Below are positions 23,659 to 26,759 of a DNA stretch of 26,759 nt, in pieces. Below the pieces are notes generated by a model that made no database searches, had not been told where the DNA came from, and was given only the letters and a program-made list of their open reading frames with translations. This stretch comes from Bacillota bacterium. Lineage in GTDB: Bacteria; Bacillota; Clostridia; Oscillospirales; Ethanoligenentaceae. The translations under genes were made by a program, and so were the position numbers. The DNA lies in the NCBI GenBank assembly GCA_023391835.1, contig JAEWAE010000056.1:1-26759 (forward strand). Direction: 5' to 3'. The first letter of the stretch is position 1, and each line of letters starts with the position of its first letter.

Positions 23659-24549
23659 TTGCCAATACAGCTTTCGCCCTACGAATTTTCGCTCTTTTCC
23701 CGCTTTATGGAGACCCGTACGGGAATTGAGATTCGCGAAAATAAGTCCTATCTCATCGAGACACGGTTGACCCGACTGATCACCGAGGGGGGGTACCCTT
23801 CGTTTTATCGGCTTTACCGTGCCATGTGCGACGACCCGAGCGGCTTGCTGGCCGAGCGGGTCGTTTCCGCTCTGACTACCAACGAGACCTTCTGGTTTCG
23901 CGACCGCACGCCCTGGCAGTTTTTACAGCAGGAGCTACTCCCCCGTTTTGTGCAGGAGCTGCGCCTTGGGCAGCGGCAGCGGGTGCGCGTATGGAGCGCC
24001 GCATCCGCCACCGGGCAGGAAGCTTACTCCACGGCGATGCTCATCGACCGCTATCTGACCGCCAACCACATTTACGATGTGCGGCTGCCGCAGTTTGAAA
24101 TACTGGCCACAGATATTTCACCGGCGGCACTGGAAAAGGCCAAGTCCGCGCGGTATGACCGCATAGCGATGACCCGGGGGCTGGACGCCGATATCCGCGA
24201 GCGATACTTCCAGCCCGAAGGCGACGGCTACCGCCTGTGCGACCGCATCCGTAACGCGGTGACTTTCCGCAAATTCAACCTGCAGGACAGTTTCGCGCCG
24301 CTTGGCTGTTTCGATGTGGTATTTCTGCGGTATGTGATGATCTATCTTTCCGAGGCGGTACGGCGGGATATTATGGATAAGCTGGCACGCACCGTCCGGC
24401 CGGAGGGCGCACTGTTTCTGGGCGCGTCGGAGCTTTATCGGGATATCGGCCACAGCTTTTCCACCCGCCGTTTCGAACGCTCGCTTGTGTATATCCGCAG
24501 CAATCCGCCCAGGAACACGGGTGCCTGCACCATTCAGCCGGTCGAATGA
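23659..24549 (+). CDS. cheR: Chemotaxis protein methyltransferase CheR
   Basis: This enzyme uses S-adenosylmethionine to methylate receptor glutamates, opposing CheB. The 296-residue protein has the helical N-terminal CheR domain (LSPYEFSLFSRFMETRTGIE), the linker motif NETFWFRD (75-82), the SAM-binding loop VWSAASATGQEAYSTAM (111-127), ATDIS (150-154) and FLRYVMIYL (222-230). I chose the TTG at 23659-23661 because a strong AAAGGAGG lies 7 nt upstream and homology starts there; the frame is open 43 codons further upstream. The 109-nt gap after cheB is AT-rich with two small hairpins (CGTTTC/GAAACG at 23558-23573 and CCGCCC/GGGCGG near 23625-23642), so a separate promoter is possible. It ends the operon. 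Confidence 0.94.
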   Translation: MPIQLSPYEFSLFSRFMETRTGIEIRENKSYLIETRLTRLITEGGYPSFYRLYRAMCDDPSGLLAERVVSALTTNETFWFRDRTPWQFLQQELLPRFVQELRLGQRQRVRVWSAASATGQEAYSTAMLIDRYLTANHIYDVRLPQFEILATDISPAALEKAKSARYDRIAMTRGLDADIRERYFQPEGDGYRLCDRIRNAVTFRKFNLQDSFAPLGCFDVVFLRYVMIYLSEAVRRDIMDKLARTVRPEGALFLGASELYRDIGHSFSTRRFERSLVYIRSNPPRNTGACTIQPVE

Positions 24550-24567
24550 GGCTTCTTCCCTCATTTT
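24545..24567 (+). terminator. Terminator of the chemosensory operon, overlapping the cheR stop
   Basis: AATGAGG (24545-24551) pairs with CCTCATT (24559-24565) around a 7-nt loop, ending in TTTT. It overlaps the TGA of cheR and separates it from the convergent methyltransferase. Confidence 0.65.
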
Positions 24568-24580
24568 GCCCGGTGTCAGG

Positions 24581-25384
24581 TCAATCGACGCGCCGCCCCA
24601 CATACATCAAATGCTCCGCGTAGGAAAGAAGCTCCTCATGTTCACAGGCCTGCAGGGCGATTTCCATCCACTTGGTGCGCACGTCGGCGTCGCAGTCGGC
24701 GACCCGGCTCTCGCACGGCCCCATAATCCCCTCCTGGGAAAACAGGTGGAGCTTTTCCAGCGCAAATTTTCCCATAAACGGCAGGATGTCTTTGGGTGCG
24801 ATGAAGCAGGCCCGCGTGAACGCGTCGCCGCTATATGTACGGTTCTCGCTCACGCAGCGGAGATATTCGCGCTCGCTTCCCTGCGTAATCAAGGTAGGCT
24901 CGCAATCCATGTAATAACAGAGTCCGGCGTACAGCGACAAAAACGACACGAAGAGCACTCCGTCCGGGCGCAGCAGCCGCAGCGCCGCGCGCACCGCCTG
25001 AGCGCGCTTTTTCTCATCCAGCAGGTGGTACATCGGCCCCATGAGCAGCACGCAGTCATAAAGGCCGTCGACGCATCGGTCGGCTTCGCAGGCATCCCCC
25101 TGCACGGCGGTGAGCGCCAGACCGGCCTGTGCCGCCCGGTCTTTGGCAAAGCGTACGTTTTCCGCCGAAAGATCCAGCAGCGTCACACGGCAGCCCTGAG
25201 CGGCCAGGTGGAGCGAATAGCGCCCCGGGCCGCCGCCTATGTCAAGCACGCGCATGCCGGGGCGCGCATACCGGTCGATATAGTGACGGGTGATATAAAA
25301 TTCCGCCGCGTGTCTCTCGAGCCTTTCCCACTCCTGTTGGGTATGGGTGTCATAAAACTGCTGCACGATTTCCGTGTCATTCAT
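24581..25384 (-). CDS. SAM-dependent methyltransferase, second of a tandem pair
   Basis: This 267-residue class I methyltransferase has an unknown substrate. Motif I is VLDIGGGPGRYS (about 46-57), followed by GCRVTLLDLSAENV, with the acidic residue at the end of strand 2 that binds SAM ribose, and a motif IV-like DCVLLMGPMYHL. The N-terminus FYDTHTQQEWERLE closely matches that of its neighbour, so the two are paralogues. The ATG at 25382-25384 overlaps the neighbour's stop (ATGA); GGGGGGAAAG precedes it. The frame is open upstream but the family start and the overlap fix this one. It ends 31 nt from the convergent cheR. The region contains several cysteines without an obvious metal motif. Confidence 0.88.
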   Translation of the reverse strand: MNDTEIVQQFYDTHTQQEWERLERHAAEFYITRHYIDRYARPGMRVLDIGGGPGRYSLHLAAQGCRVTLLDLSAENVRFAKDRAAQAGLALTAVQGDACEADRCVDGLYDCVLLMGPMYHLLDEKKRAQAVRAALRLLRPDGVLFVSFLSLYAGLCYYMDCEPTLITQGSEREYLRCVSENRTYSGDAFTRACFIAPKDILPFMGKFALEKLHLFSQEGIMGPCESRVADCDADVRTKWMEIALQACEHEELLSYAEHLMYVGRRVD

Positions 25385-26238
25385 GGTGTCTTTCCCCCCT
25401 TTTGTACGCAGGCACGGGCCAGCAGGAATTCCCCACAGTCGGTAATGGCGGGGTTTTGATACTGCGACCGTTCCATATCCTCGATCACTTTCCATGCCTT
25501 CGGGTCACGGGCGAGGGTTTCCGCCTGATCCCGCAGCCCGGTCAGGATGGCCGGCGCCGCCGCGAGGGTGAGCTGTGTCAGCTCGCTGCGTGTGAGCAGC
25601 CCGTGCAGCTCCGCAGAGGTAAAATAATGCCGCGACGGCTGGCTGGCACCCGGATAAGCGGGCTCGTCGCCGGTTTCCAGCACCTGATAGATGCCCCAGA
25701 CTTCCGGCTTCCCCCAGAAATCGCAGAGAGGCATTTTGAGCTGAGTGGCACAGCTGCGCAAAACGCCGTCCTTATTGTTGACGCTCACATACAGCATTCC
25801 GCCACCCCGCGTCACACGGGTCAGCTCGGAAACAGCCTTCGGCGCCTCTTCATGCAGATAATTGAGCACGGCGCCGTAGCAGACGACCGTGTCGAAGGAA
25901 TTATCCGGGATGGCGGACATATCCGTCACACTCAGATGAAAGCTGCCGTCCAACTGCCCGGCCACGCCGCTCTTTTCACACTGGCGTCGCGCGATGTCAA
26001 GCTGAGTCTGCGAAAGATCCAGCAAAGTGACGCGGCAGCCCTGGGCGGCGCACAGGAGACTGAAACGTCCCCCGCCGCAGCCGGCGTCGAGCACCCGGCG
26101 GCCCGGCGCGATACCCGGCCGAAGAAAATCGGCATGCCGGGTAAAGATCAGCCGATGATAGGCATCCTGCTCCAGCCTTTCCCATTCCCGAAGCCCATAG
26201 CCGTCGTAAAACCGTTCGACTGTTTCCCGGACAAACAC
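25381..26238 (-). CDS. SAM-dependent methyltransferase, first of a tandem pair
   Basis: This 285-residue class I methyltransferase has an unknown substrate. Motif I is VLDAGCGGGRFS (about 49-60), followed by GCRVTLLDLSQTQL and the motif IV-like DTVVCYGAVLNYL. It shares FYDGYGLREWERLE and the motif spacing with the following gene, pointing to a local duplication that has since diverged, particularly in the C-terminal half that usually sets substrate choice. The start is a GTG at 26236-26238 behind GGGGAGG; no longer alternative is better. A promoter lies at 26365-26393, leaving an untranslated leader of about 120 nt. No neighbouring biosynthetic gene hints at the substrate. Confidence 0.88.
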   Translation of the reverse strand: MFVRETVERFYDGYGLREWERLEQDAYHRLIFTRHADFLRPGIAPGRRVLDAGCGGGRFSLLCAAQGCRVTLLDLSQTQLDIARRQCEKSGVAGQLDGSFHLSVTDMSAIPDNSFDTVVCYGAVLNYLHEEAPKAVSELTRVTRGGGMLYVSVNNKDGVLRSCATQLKMPLCDFWGKPEVWGIYQVLETGDEPAYPGASQPSRHYFTSAELHGLLTRSELTQLTLAAAPAILTGLRDQAETLARDPKAWKVIEDMERSQYQNPAITDCGEFLLARACVQKGGKTP

Positions 26239-26364
26239 GCGGCATTCCTCCCCGGATGCGGCAAGGCGGCCGCAGGACGGTCAAACGTCTGCATGCCGCA
26301 CCGATGATATGTGATGGACTCCCGCCCGCAAGCGGGGCACAGGCTCTGGGTGATAATTGGTATC

Positions 26365-26393
26365 AGCATAGCACCGGCAAAATCGCCTGTCAA
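26365..26393 (-). promoter_or_regulatory. Promoter of the methyltransferase pair
   Basis: On the minus strand TTGACA (26388-26393) is a perfect -35 box; TATGCT (26365-26370) follows after a 17-bp spacer and matches four of six positions of the -10. Transcription would begin near 26358. Confidence 0.6.
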
Positions 26394-26759
26394 GGCCAGA
26401 TCGGGAATTTATTCCAGCGTCATCGCGACTTTTATCGGCTTCGCCACACCGACTGTCGGCGGCCGAGTCTCCCGGCATGGAACAGATGCTTTACCACATT
26501 TTTTCGTATGCTTCGACGTGTTCGCTAACGCAGTAAAACGGCGATACGGGTGGGCCAGGTCGACCCGTTTTCGGAATGCACTACCTCGTTTGTACCCTGC
26601 CCCGTCTCCCGTCTTTTAAGACTTACGCATCCCAGCAAAACTTGCATAGCGCGGCGCATGGGTTCCGCAAGTGATACCGTCTTTGCGGCTGACATGTGAC
26701 CCGGGCAACGAGCCAAATAAAGGGAGCCCGCTAAAAAGTGCGCCCGGAAACGGTTTGAG
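26394..26759 (-). other. Long stretch without a convincing gene, hairpin-rich
   Basis: No open frame here has a proper ribosome binding site or recognisable domain. On the minus strand the sequence can form GCC..CCGAC/GTCGG..GGC near 26443-26465 and a bipartite hairpin ACTTG..CATGCG/CGC(T)ATG..CAAGT near 26639-26671. It could be a structured RNA, an intergenic repeat or a decayed gene; strand is a guess. Confidence 0.25.

Noticed and set aside
24485..26307. Long plus-strand frames (324 and 301 codons) opposite the methyltransferases
   Set aside because: They are shadows of genes with clear SAM-binding motifs and overlapping ATGA junction on the minus strand.
26148..26393. Small minus-strand frame with a zinc-ribbon-like CPACG..HRCG segment upstream of the methyltransferase
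   Set aside because: Its ATG overlaps the -10 box, it has no ribosome binding site and it runs out of frame into the methyltransferase gene; the cysteine pattern is probably chance.
26525..26716. Small 63-codon minus-strand frame near the window end
   Set aside because: It starts with TTG without a convincing ribosome binding site and has no recognisable domain.

Overview
The window reads as chromosomal DNA of a fairly GC-rich Gram-positive Firmicute, probably a Clostridia or Oscillospiraceae-type anaerobe. The signs are two T-box leader RNAs, consensus SigA promoters, a SigD/sigma-28-type promoter, a sortase-type surface protein, strong AGGAGG ribosome binding sites with frequent GTG and TTG starts, and a small TalC-type transaldolase. 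I see no insertion sequence, phage gene, tRNA, rRNA or CRISPR array. The species assignment is inference.

Layout. (1) Positions 1-5203, minus strand: a complete branched-chain amino acid ABC importer (livJ-livH-livM-livG-livF) behind a consensus promoter and a T-box riboswitch whose specifier is probably a leucine or isoleucine codon. (2) 5204-8322, plus strand: a possible small RNA, a transaldolase with its own promoter and terminator, and a two-gene DrrA/DrrB-like ABC exporter. (3) 8289-12248, minus strand: a choice-of-anchor-A surface protein with a 36-bp tandem repeat and a sortase-like tail, then a two-gene operon of an iron-containing alcohol dehydrogenase and pyrrolidone-carboxylate peptidase (pcp) under a second T-box. 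(4) 12301-24567, plus strand: a chemosensory operon of eight genes: a membrane receptor with a long poly-HAMP-like region, a degenerate-GGDEF/EAL c-di-GMP phosphodiesterase, a STAS protein, a hybrid CheA (Hpt, kinase, two CheW-like domains, receiver), CheW, a soluble cysteine-rich receptor, CheB and CheR. Four of its genes overlap by 7-8 nt in two or more junctions, and a good sigma-28-type promoter precedes the first. (5) 24581-26393, minus strand: two tandem paralogous SAM-dependent methyltransferases with a promoter. (6) 26394-26759: no convincing gene, but hairpin-forming sequence.

How the genes fit together. The liv operon imports leucine, isoleucine and valine and is switched on when the cognate tRNA is uncharged. 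The second T-box places a dehydrogenase and a peptidase under amino acid control, which is an unusual target. The chemosensory operon has receptors, adaptation enzymes and kinase but no free CheY, CheC, CheD or CheX in the window. Its receiver is fused to CheA, and a c-di-GMP phosphodiesterase and a STAS protein sit where output proteins might be expected, so it may steer a c-di-GMP-linked behaviour as well as, or instead of, flagellar rotation. This last point is the most interesting hypothesis here and is inference from gene order and domains.
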